From assembly GCA_964429385.1 (NCBI GenBank), contig CAYSBR010000019.1, positions 1 to 64,000 of the forward strand: a DNA stretch of 64,000 bases. The letters run 5' to 3'. Made by a program: the position numbers and the translations under genes. Positions 34,525 to 41,413 of this stretch are shown here, in pieces. The number at the start of each line of letters is the position of its first letter. Position 1 is the first letter of the stretch. Below the pieces are notes generated by a model. The model was not told where the DNA came from. It saw only the letters and a list, made by a program, of their open reading frames with translations, and did not search any database. The DNA comes from UBA2377 sp964429385 (GTDB taxonomy: Bacteria; Verrucomicrobiota; Verrucomicrobiia; Opitutales; Opitutaceae).

Positions 34525-34994
34525 AATCGGGCCCGCTGATTTTAGCGGGCCGGCCAACGAGTGGGCGGTGCGAGTTGTGTGGCCCTCTTCTATTGAGCAA
34601 CAGTAGCCGGAGGCCGATAGGAGTCATTTTTCGAGCGGCACGACCATAGGCGGACCCTACCGCGCATTCACTTCTTTAGGTAAACCTCAATAGTTAGCTT
34701 CCCCAGTTGAGTTGCGGCCTGAGCGTGGGAGCGCTCGCTTCGCCTGAAGCCGGCGGGCGCTCGGCGCATCGGCTCTCGGTACGGGATGTTGCTGGAATTC
34801 ACGCGCGAATGTTGCGCCGTGGAGTCAAAGGTGGATTGCGTGCAATCCGCCGGATGGGTCGGGATTATTCGGCGAGATGAGGCCGGCGGAATTTTTATGA
34901 TGCAAGGGGTTGCCATGAGCTGTCATGTCCTCCCATATAAAAATCCTTACCCCACGGTCGTGACCCCACATGGCGGTGTTTTCCTGATTGCTGC
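34525..34994 (+). other. Intergenic region between GH130 and the ABC importer
   Basis: These 470 bases contain no supported gene. A hairpin with an 8-bp stem (34530-34551) starts directly after the GH130 stop and may stabilise or end the transcript; it lacks a T-run. A TATAAA box lies at 34936 with a TTGCCA 20 bases before it, too far apart for a standard promoter. Nothing else is clear. Confidence 0.55.
34530..34551 (+). terminator. Hairpin after the GH130 gene
   Basis: An 8-bp stem (GGCCCGCT with AGCGGGCC) encloses the loop GATTTT, five bases after the stop codon. No T-run follows, so it may act as an mRNA stabiliser more than an intrinsic terminator. Confidence 0.4.
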
Positions 34995-36299
34995 ATGTTG
35001 TCCCGCGTTCTTGCCCTTATTCCTTGGCTGGCGATTGCCCTTTTCGCTGGTCTTGGTTTTTGGTGGGCGGGACACCAGCGCCACCCGCCAATTGAAGACG
35101 GTCGCACGGAGATCACCTGGTTTGTGCTGATCTCGCCACTGCGCGATCTCTATGAGGCCGATGTTGCCGAGTTTGAGCGGCTGCACCCACACCTCAGGGT
35201 GCGTGTCATCTGGGTGCCGGCCACCGAATACAATGCCAAGATCAAGACCCTGGCGGCAGCCGGACTCCTGCCGGACCTGTTCTTCACCGGCGATGTGTGG
35301 CTGAAATACCTGCTCCCCTTCAAGCGAGACATCACCGATTTTGTTCTGCGCGATGCGGACGAGATCGGAATCGATGATTACTTTCCCGAGATTCGTGCGG
35401 CGATGCAGCTCGATGGTCGCTACTATATCCTCACCGAATCGATGAACCTCTCGCTGCTCTACTACAACCGCCGGCTCTTTGCGGAGGCGGGGGTGCCCGA
35501 GCCGGAGGAGTGGTGGACGTGGGATGACTACATGAGTGCCGGGCAGGCGCTCACACAGCCCGGCTCTCCGGGGCGTCCTGGCGTGTGGGGCTCCTCGCGG
35601 GTCGAAAGCTGGTGGGGTGAGTGGATTGTCTATGTCCGGCAATCGGGCGGGAAGGTGTTCAGCGAGGATGGCCGGCGTTGTCTGCTCGATTCTCCCGAGG
35701 CGATCCGCGGGCTGCAGTTTTACCTGGATAAATCCGAGCGGTATGGGATCAGCGCGCCCGCGGGGTTTGAGCCGATCAACGGCTTCGTCAATGAGCGCGT
35801 GGCGATGATCGTGGGTGGTCACGTCAATTACTGGCTTAACTATAACCAGATGGCGGGACTCGATTGGGATGTGCAGGTTTTGCCGCGGGGCCCCGTGACG
35901 CGCAAGGGCGGCGAACTGGCGATGGCCGGTTACAGTGTGAGCGCCACTTCGCAACACCCCGAAGAAGCCTGGGCGCTGGTGAAATTCCTCACGCGCCCGG
36001 AGGCTATTGCCCGGATCGTGGAGCGCGGCAGTCTCTCGGTGCGTCGCTCGGTGGCGGAGGCGCAAATGCGCGAGGCCGGCCCCGGCAGCCGTCCGCGCAA
36101 CCTTGCTGCCGCCTACCGGCAGTTCCAATACGGCGAGCACATCCCGCGGCATGCCCATTACATCGAGATCATGCTGCAGATCGTGCAGCCGGAGGTAGAC
36201 CGGATGCTGCTCGGCGAATTTGGCCCCGAGGAGGCGGGCCGGCGCGCGGCCGCGGCGGTCAACGCCTTCCTCGCCACCTTCGATCCCAACGCGCCATGA
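34995..36299 (+). CDS. ABC sugar importer, extracellular binding protein
   Basis: The 434-residue protein begins with a hydrophobic signal or anchor (VLALIPWLAIALFAGLGFWW) without a lipobox. It then shows the family-1 fold: ITWFVLISPLRDLYEADVAE, HLRVRVIWVPATEYNAKI, PDLFFTGDVWLKYL, NLSLLYYNRRLFAEAGVPEP and WALVKFLTRPEAIARI. It is followed by two MalF/MalG-type permeases on the same strand, so it belongs to a carbohydrate uptake ABC transporter. A 211-base spacer with a REP-like inverted pair separates it from the first permease. It is less similar to the binding proteins at 15742 and 51905 than those two are to each other. Confidence 0.88.
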   Translation: MLSRVLALIPWLAIALFAGLGFWWAGHQRHPPIEDGRTEITWFVLISPLRDLYEADVAEFERLHPHLRVRVIWVPATEYNAKIKTLAAAGLLPDLFFTGDVWLKYLLPFKRDITDFVLRDADEIGIDDYFPEIRAAMQLDGRYYILTESMNLSLLYYNRRLFAEAGVPEPEEWWTWDDYMSAGQALTQPGSPGRPGVWGSSRVESWWGEWIVYVRQSGGKVFSEDGRRCLLDSPEAIRGLQFYLDKSERYGISAPAGFEPINGFVNERVAMIVGGHVNYWLNYNQMAGLDWDVQVLPRGPVTRKGGELAMAGYSVSATSQHPEEAWALVKFLTRPEAIARIVERGSLSVRRSVAEAQMREAGPGSRPRNLAAAYRQFQYGEHIPRHAHYIEIMLQIVQPEVDRMLLGEFGPEEAGRRAAAAVNAFLATFDPNAP

Positions 36300-36328
36300 A
36301 ATCTCCGGCCACCTTGGTCCGTGTGGGC

Positions 36329-36434
36329 AGGAGCCTGCTCGCAGGCGATATGGCGTTAAAACATGCCATCCGCTGCGTGGTGCGACCGGGGACGGGCACG
36401 GGCCGTAAAAACCATCGCCTGCAAGCAGGCTCCT
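36329..36434. repeat. REP-like inverted pair between binding-protein and permease genes
   Basis: AGGAGCCTGCTCGCAGGCGA at 36329 and its reversed relative ending at 36434 (reverse complement AGGAGCCTGCTTGCAGGCGA) differ at one base and are 64 bases apart. Each also contains a GCCTGC/GCAGGC hairpin. The layout is like the REP elements in the E. coli malE-malF spacer. Confidence 0.65.
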
Positions 36435-36510
36435 ACGTGCTTGATCCATCACTGCAGGAGTCCGCGCAGGAAAGTCCCCTCGTTCACGCTCGTAGCCACC
36501 AATCCGCCCC

Positions 36511-37407
36511 GTGAACACCCGCCGCGCCGACGTCCTCTGCTTCTGGCTCTTCGCCGGCCCCGCGCTGGCGGGCTTCGTGATCTTCAGCCTTTGGCCGATG
36601 CTGTATTCGCTGTGGCTGAGCTTCTGCCAATACGAGGTCATCGCGCCGCCGCGGTTCATCGGGCTGCAGAACTACGTCTATCTGTTCCTGCACGACCCGT
36701 CGTTCTGGGCCTCGGTCAAGGTCACGCTGGTCTTCACCGTCGTGCAGGTGCCGCTCTCGCTCCTCGCGGCGCTCGCGTTTGCGCTGCTGCTGCACCAGCC
36801 GGTGCGGGCGCGGGGCTTCTGGCGCGCGTTGTATTTTCTGCCGGCGATCCTGCCCCAGGCGGCCTACGCGGTCATCTTCGGCTATATCTTCCAGGGCGAC
36901 GGCGGGCTGCTCAACCAACTGCTGGCGCTCGGCGGGATCGAGGGCAAGGCGTGGACGATGTCGGCCGACTGGGCCCTGCCGGTGTTGATCATGATGAGCC
37001 TGTGGGCCTTCGGTTACCCGATGGTGATTTTCCTGGCCGGGCTGCAGGCCGTGCCGCGCGAACTCCACGAGGCGGCGCACATCGACGGCGCGGGTGCCTG
37101 GTCGCAGTTCCGGCACATCACGCTGCCGCTCATCTCGCCCGTGATCCTTTTCAACCTCGTCATGGGTCTGATCGCCGCGCTCAAGGTCTTCGACCTCGCC
37201 TACGCGTTCAGCATCACGCAGAACATGCCGCCCGGCGGGCCGGCGCGCGCCACGCTCTTCTATGGGCTGAACCTCTACCAGCAGGCCTTTGGCTTTTTCC
37301 ACATGGGGCTCGCGAGCGCAATGGCGTGGCTGCTTTTCATTTTCATCATGGTTGTCACCGCGATCAACTTCCGGGTCAGCCGCCGGTGGGTCCACTACGA
37401 GAACTGA
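36511..37407 (+). CDS. ABC sugar importer permease, MalF-like
   Basis: The GTG at 36511 gives 298 residues with six membrane helices (first: LCFWLFAGPALAGFVIFSLW). The cytoplasmic coupling helix EAA motif reads ELHEAAHIDGAGAWSQFRHI followed by TLPLISP. The sequence FIGLQNYVYLF near the start is typical of UgpA/MalF-type permeases. It lies between the binding protein and the second permease (one base gap). It forms the inner-membrane channel with the next gene product. No ATPase gene is nearby. Confidence 0.9.
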   Translation: MNTRRADVLCFWLFAGPALAGFVIFSLWPMLYSLWLSFCQYEVIAPPRFIGLQNYVYLFLHDPSFWASVKVTLVFTVVQVPLSLLAALAFALLLHQPVRARGFWRALYFLPAILPQAAYAVIFGYIFQGDGGLLNQLLALGGIEGKAWTMSADWALPVLIMMSLWAFGYPMVIFLAGLQAVPRELHEAAHIDGAGAWSQFRHITLPLISPVILFNLVMGLIAALKVFDLAYAFSITQNMPPGGPARATLFYGLNLYQQAFGFFHMGLASAMAWLLFIFIMVVTAINFRVSRRWVHYEN

Positions 37408-37408
37408 C

Positions 37409-38266
37409 ATGCCACGCCGCCCTGCCGTCACCTTCTGCCTCTACGCCCTGCTGTCCGCCGGTGCGCTGGTGATGGTCCTGCCGCTCGGCTGGATGGTGCT
37501 GACGAGCCTGAAGACTTACCCCGAGATACTGCGCCATCCGCCGGCGTGGCTGCCGGCCGATCCGCAGTGGGAGAATTACCGGACGGTCTGGGACGGCTTT
37601 GCCTATTACCGCTTCTTCCTGAACTCGTGCTTTGTTTCCGCGATGGTGATCGCCGGCACGCTGCTCACGTGCTGCCCGGCGGCCTACGCCTTCGCCTACT
37701 GCGAGGTGCGGCACAAGGAGCTGTGGTTCGCCTTGCTGCTCAGCACGCTCATGCTGCCGGCGCAGGTGACCGTGATCCCGCTCTTCCAGGGCTTCGCGGC
37801 GCTGGGTTGGGTGGACACCTACCTGCCGTTGATCGTGCCCGCCTGGCTCGGCGGCAATGTGTTCGGCATCTTCCTGCTGCGACAGTTTTTCCGCACCATC
37901 CCGAAGAGCTTCATCGAGGCGGCGCGGATGGACGGCGCTTCGGAGTGGACGATCCTCTGGCGGCTGATCGTGCCGATGAGTCTGCCGGCGGTGCTGACCG
38001 TCGTGGTGTTCACCTTCCTCTGGAGCTGGAACGACCTCTTCAACCCGCTCATCTACCTGCAGAGTGAGGAACTCGTCACGCTGCCGGTGGGGCTGCTCTA
38101 CTTCATCGCGCGGGCCGAGCAACTGACCGGCGGCAGCATCGGACAACAGCCGTGGCACCTCGTGATGACGCTGGCGACCGTGATGGTGCTGCCCGTCATC
38201 GCTGTGTTCGTGTTCGTGCAACGCCGCTTTATAGAAGGTGTGGCCGCGGGTGGGGTGAAGGGTTAG
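37409..38266 (+). CDS. ABC sugar importer permease, MalG-like
   Basis: The ATG at 37409 gives 285 residues; an in-frame ATG at 37289 lies within the previous gene. Six membrane helices are visible (first: LYALLSAGALVMVLPLGWMV). The EAA motif is SFIEAARMDGASEWTILWRL followed by IVPMSLPA. The C-terminal helix ending FVQRRFIEGVAAGGVKG is the MalG/UgpE pattern. It pairs with the previous permease. The gene is convergent with the alkaline phosphatase-like gene, with only six bases between the stops. Confidence 0.9.
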   Translation: MPRRPAVTFCLYALLSAGALVMVLPLGWMVLTSLKTYPEILRHPPAWLPADPQWENYRTVWDGFAYYRFFLNSCFVSAMVIAGTLLTCCPAAYAFAYCEVRHKELWFALLLSTLMLPAQVTVIPLFQGFAALGWVDTYLPLIVPAWLGGNVFGIFLLRQFFRTIPKSFIEAARMDGASEWTILWRLIVPMSLPAVLTVVVFTFLWSWNDLFNPLIYLQSEELVTLPVGLLYFIARAEQLTGGSIGQQPWHLVMTLATVMVLPVIAVFVFVQRRFIEGVAAGGVKG

Positions 38267-38272
38267 GGAAGC

Positions 38273-39580
38273 TTACTCCGGCGGCAGTTCGCGGCCGAAG
38301 AGCGTTTCCCACATAAGGTCGTAGAGCTGGGTATTGTCGAGGTTCACGCGCAGGCGCTCCGCGTTGAGACCTGCGGCGCGGGCGACCACGCCGCCGAGGA
38401 CATCGTCGGGCGCGCCCCAGCTCACGCCGAACCAGCTGCGGTTGCCATGGGCATTGGGGGCGGAGAGGAAGGCGGCGGTGCCGGTGCCGGCCACGCCGTC
38501 GAGCGGCGTGCCGATTTTGGTGACAGGCGGGAGCACCGGCGCGGCTTCGTCGGGGCTCGTTTGCCGACCGAAGTCCACGATCTGCAGGCTGCCGGCGTCG
38601 CTGTCCGCGGCGGTGAGGATCAACGTGTCCGGATGGCGGGAGAGAAATTCACGGGCGACGCCGATGGCGGCGTCGGCGCGGCGCAGTGCCTCGAAGGTGC
38701 CGGTGGCGTTGTAGCGGTTGGCGAAGTTGTCGGTGCCCTCCTCCTCGACGACGAGGATGAAGCGCCGACCGAGACGCTCAAAGACCTGCAGGGCGGCGCG
38801 GGTCATGTCGGCGACGTCGGGCGTGCCTTCATTATAGAGCGGCAGGCCGGCGGCGGCGAGGGCCTCCTCGGTGTCGTAGTTGTAGGTGTCGATGGCACCG
38901 AAGACGCCGAGAAGTTTGGTGGTATTGGGCTCTGCTGCTGCGGCGAGGAGTTCCGCGCGGTCATACACCACCGTGTAGCCGGCGGCACGGGCGGCGGCGA
39001 TCAGATCGCGTCCGTCGGTGCGCACGCCGGGTTGTCCGTGCCGGCCGGTTGCACCTTCCGGCAATAGATAAATTTCACCGCCGGCGAGGATGACGTCGGC
39101 GCCGCTTTCGAGAATGGTTTTGGCGATACCGGGGTAGTCGGAGCGTTGGCGGCTGCTGGCGAGAAAGACACCCGAGCCGGGTTCGCCGATGTGGCCGGAA
39201 TTGATGATGCCGCCGGCAAGACCGCTGGCCAGCGCCTCGCGCATGATGGAAACCTCGGCGCCGGAGCGGGCGCGGATCGGTGTCTGCCCGTCCATGCCGT
39301 AGGAATTGCGCACAACCTTGACACCCCATGCGTGAACCGTGCCGCCGCCGTGTGAAGTGGGGGCGAGGCGGTCTTTGAAATGACTGCGGTAGAGCCCGAC
39401 GTGCGGCAGGTGGTCCCACTCCAGCATGTCATCGGGCCCGACATGGAGGACGCGCGCGGCATGCCAGGTGTTGAGTGCGGTCCCATCCGGATGGATGAAG
39501 ATGACATTCCCGGGCTTGGGCCCGGCGGTGAGCTGGCCGGCAAAGGTGAACAGGAGGAGGCAGGCAAGCAACGGGCGCAT
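38273..39580 (-). CDS. Exported alkaline phosphatase-like protein with altered metal ligands
   Basis: From the ATG at 39580 the protein has 435 residues with a signal peptide (MRPLLACLLLFTFAGQLTAG). The alkaline phosphatase core is recognisable: the first metal Asp in FIHPDGTALN, the Ser nucleophile region APTSHGGGTVHAWGVKV, VEEEGTDNFANRYN and LTAADSDAGSLQIV. Compared by eye with E. coli PhoA, the nucleophile Ser and Asp51, Asp327, Asp369 and His412 equivalents remain. His331 becomes Asn and His370 becomes Ser, and Asp101 becomes Thr. The enzyme may have changed substrate or low activity. The upstream extension to 39757 overlaps the tmRNA terminator and was rejected. Confidence 0.75.
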   Translation of the reverse strand: MRPLLACLLLFTFAGQLTAGPKPGNVIFIHPDGTALNTWHAARVLHVGPDDMLEWDHLPHVGLYRSHFKDRLAPTSHGGGTVHAWGVKVVRNSYGMDGQTPIRARSGAEVSIMREALASGLAGGIINSGHIGEPGSGVFLASSRQRSDYPGIAKTILESGADVILAGGEIYLLPEGATGRHGQPGVRTDGRDLIAAARAAGYTVVYDRAELLAAAAEPNTTKLLGVFGAIDTYNYDTEEALAAAGLPLYNEGTPDVADMTRAALQVFERLGRRFILVVEEEGTDNFANRYNATGTFEALRRADAAIGVAREFLSRHPDTLILTAADSDAGSLQIVDFGRQTSPDEAAPVLPPVTKIGTPLDGVAGTGTAAFLSAPNAHGNRSWFGVSWGAPDDVLGGVVARAAGLNAERLRVNLDNTQLYDLMWETLFGRELPPE

Positions 39581-39711
39581 GCCGTGAGCGTGCTGCCGAA
39601 ATACCCCGGGGCAAACCCAGACGACCGGGTCACGTGATTGTGACGTGGGGGAGGGAGGGACTGGTGAATTGCAAAAGTTTGTGGCGCACCGACACCCGCG
39701 CGCAGACATGC

Positions 39712-39750
39712 AAAAGCCCCGCACAGTGAAGATCACCGCACGGGGCTTTT
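39712..39750 (-). terminator. Intrinsic terminator of the tmRNA gene
   Basis: AAAAGCCCCG and CGGGGCTTTT form a 10-bp stem around a 19-base loop, with T-runs on both sides so that it can act in both directions. It lies 12 bases after the mature tmRNA 3' end. Confidence 0.8.
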
Positions 39751-39761
39751 GTAGCAAAGAA

Positions 39762-40111
39762 TGGAGGTGGCGGGAGTTGAACCCGCGTGTCCCTGACCTT
39801 CACACACCACATCTACCGTTATAGCGTGAGATTAATCTCGCCGGGGTTACGCGTTCACGCGCGCTTAAGCCCCGGCCAACTCCCGGATGAAGATACGATG
39901 GAAAGACCGCGAGTCGCTCAGTCCACTATGCCTGCTGTCGACGTCGGAACCGGCTAGCAGGTGTCGCCGGACCAACGAGGCCGCACTTAGGCGGCCAGGG
40001 GCATTTCTTCGTAGTTGCCTATTATTGTTTTGAAGGGGGATTAACGAGAGACCTGTCACTCTCGAACGGCAGCGGTGCACTCCAACCAGGGATCGAATCC
40101 GGAACACCCCC
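39762..40111 (-). ncRNA. ssrA: tmRNA (ssrA), tag GNYEEMPLAA
   Basis: On the minus strand the RNA starts GGGGGUGUUCCGGAUUCGA, the conserved tmRNA 5' end, and finishes with a tRNA-like T arm (GGGUUCAACUCCC) and CACCUCCA. The seven-base acceptor stem GGGGGUG pairs with CACCUCC with one G-U. CCA is not encoded. The reading frame from the GGC at 40019 to the UAA at 39987 encodes GNYEEMPLAA; with the Ala loaded on tmRNA the tag becomes AGNYEEMPLAA, ending in the LAA degron. tmRNA rescues stalled ribosomes with SmpB and marks the product for ClpXP. A 350-base one-piece form. Terminator at 39712. Confidence 0.95.
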
Positions 40112-40459
40112 ATAAAGTGGGAAGCAGTCGGATGATTGGATGCAGCCAATCAAAGAACAGATCGGGCACTGTGCGGGGTCCGGCTGATTGTGCAACTCCC
40201 GTTTCCTAGTGCCCGGCAGGCCTCATGCTGGTCGAAAGCAGGGCGCGTGAACCACGAATGGACACGAAGAGACACGAATGATCGGGAAGGTCCTGGATGG
40301 GCGCCGGTCTTGTCGAACGCGGAAGTCAGCCGCGCAGGCGGCCGGTGGAATCGCCGGCGCGCGGGCTTACGGTGAGCGTGGCTTTGATTGCAGGGGGGGA
40401 CTTCGCGCTCCAACTCCTGGCCATCGGCCGCAAGGCTCAGGGATGCCGAGCGGGGCGAT
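40112..40459 (+). other. Region upstream of tmRNA with a dispersed repeat
   Basis: No gene is supported. The tmRNA promoter must lie here on the minus strand; a 6-bp inverted repeat (GATTGG-N6-CCAATC at 40134-40151) is present, but no clear -35/-10 pair. A copy of the CCACGAAT-type repeat lies at 40249-40280. Confidence 0.55.
40249..40280. repeat. Dispersed CCACGAAT/GACACGAA repeat
   Basis: The stretch starts GAACCACGAATGGACACGAA and ends GAGACACGAATG. A close relative occurs at 61096-61126. It lies between tmRNA and the PHP gene. Confidence 0.55.
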
Positions 40460-41386
40460 TCATGCGCTCTGGTTGCCCAGCCGTTCCAGGAATTCGTCGA
40501 GCCAGACGCGTTCACCCATGTGCGCGGCGAAATGCGCTTCCTTGGAGTAGCCCCAGGCGGCGGGTGGTGTCGCAATCTGGTCCGGCCGGTGACAATCGGA
40601 GCCGGCGGTGGAGAGCAGTCGGTGCTCCCGGCAATAGGCGCGGCAAAACGCGGAGAGCTCCGGATTGACGAGGGGGTGGGCGCACTCGATGCCGTCCAAG
40701 TCGCATTCCTCGCGCAGAGCATCGAGTCGCGAACGGTCGCAACCCTGCAGGTAAAGGCCGGGGTGAGCGAGGACGACGAGCGCGCCCGCCTGCTTGACGG
40801 CGGATACCACCCGGGCCACGGCCGGGTAGGGCGGAAAATCAAGATGGGCCGGCAGCCGGCCTTGCAGAGCCTGCCGCTCCGCCGGTGTTTTGATGTAACC
40901 GTGCTCCAGGAGAAAGACCTGCTCCATGGGGCCGCCGACCGGCGTCAGGCCCTGCTTGGCCCGCACCCGGGCGGGCCGGTAGTCTTGCAGCAGACGCTGG
41001 TGCCGCCCGACATCGTAGTCGAAGCCGAGAAACTGGAGGGCTTCGATGCGAACGGCACCGGCGGTGTTTTGCCATTGATGGTATTCCGCCAGTACTGTCT
41101 TTAACGGTTCCTCAGGTTGGCCGGGCAGACCGTAGCAGAGCAAATCCACGGAGCCGAACGATGTGTGCACGCTCAGCTCCGCCGCGCGAATCCACCGGAT
41201 GCCGGGATAACGTGTGGCGATGTCGGCCACCTCACAGGCCGAGTCCATGTTGTGGTGCTCGGTGATGGCTAGGCACCGCACGCCCAATTCCTTGGCCCGA
41301 CGAAAATAATCCTCGGGTTCCGCCAGAGCGTCGTAACTCCAGCAGGTGTGCAGGTGCAGGTCGTAGCTGGCGGGAGAGGGATCCAT
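40460..41386 (-). CDS. PHP-domain metal-dependent phosphoesterase
   Basis: The 308-residue protein has all four PHP motifs: YDLHLHTCWSYD, AITEHHNMD, VVLAHPGLYL and STAGSDCHRPDQ. These bind two or three metal ions and hydrolyse phosphate esters, as in histidinol phosphatase and nucleotide 3',5'-bisphosphate phosphatases. The length fits the stand-alone PHP enzymes. It is 27 bases downstream of the GH106-like gene on the same strand and so is likely co-transcribed with it. A role in sugar-phosphate metabolism is only a guess. Confidence 0.85.
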   Translation of the reverse strand: MDPSPASYDLHLHTCWSYDALAEPEDYFRRAKELGVRCLAITEHHNMDSACEVADIATRYPGIRWIRAAELSVHTSFGSVDLLCYGLPGQPEEPLKTVLAEYHQWQNTAGAVRIEALQFLGFDYDVGRHQRLLQDYRPARVRAKQGLTPVGGPMEQVFLLEHGYIKTPAERQALQGRLPAHLDFPPYPAVARVVSAVKQAGALVVLAHPGLYLQGCDRSRLDALREECDLDGIECAHPLVNPELSAFCRAYCREHRLLSTAGSDCHRPDQIATPPAAWGYSKEAHFAAHMGERVWLDEFLERLGNQSA

Positions 41387-41413
41387 ATTGGGTTGTGCGG
41401 CCGCTGAGGGCGA

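Noticed and set aside
34910..34941. TTGCCA/TATAAA promoter for the ABC binding protein
   Set aside because: The spacing is 20 bases, too long for a normal sigma-70 promoter.
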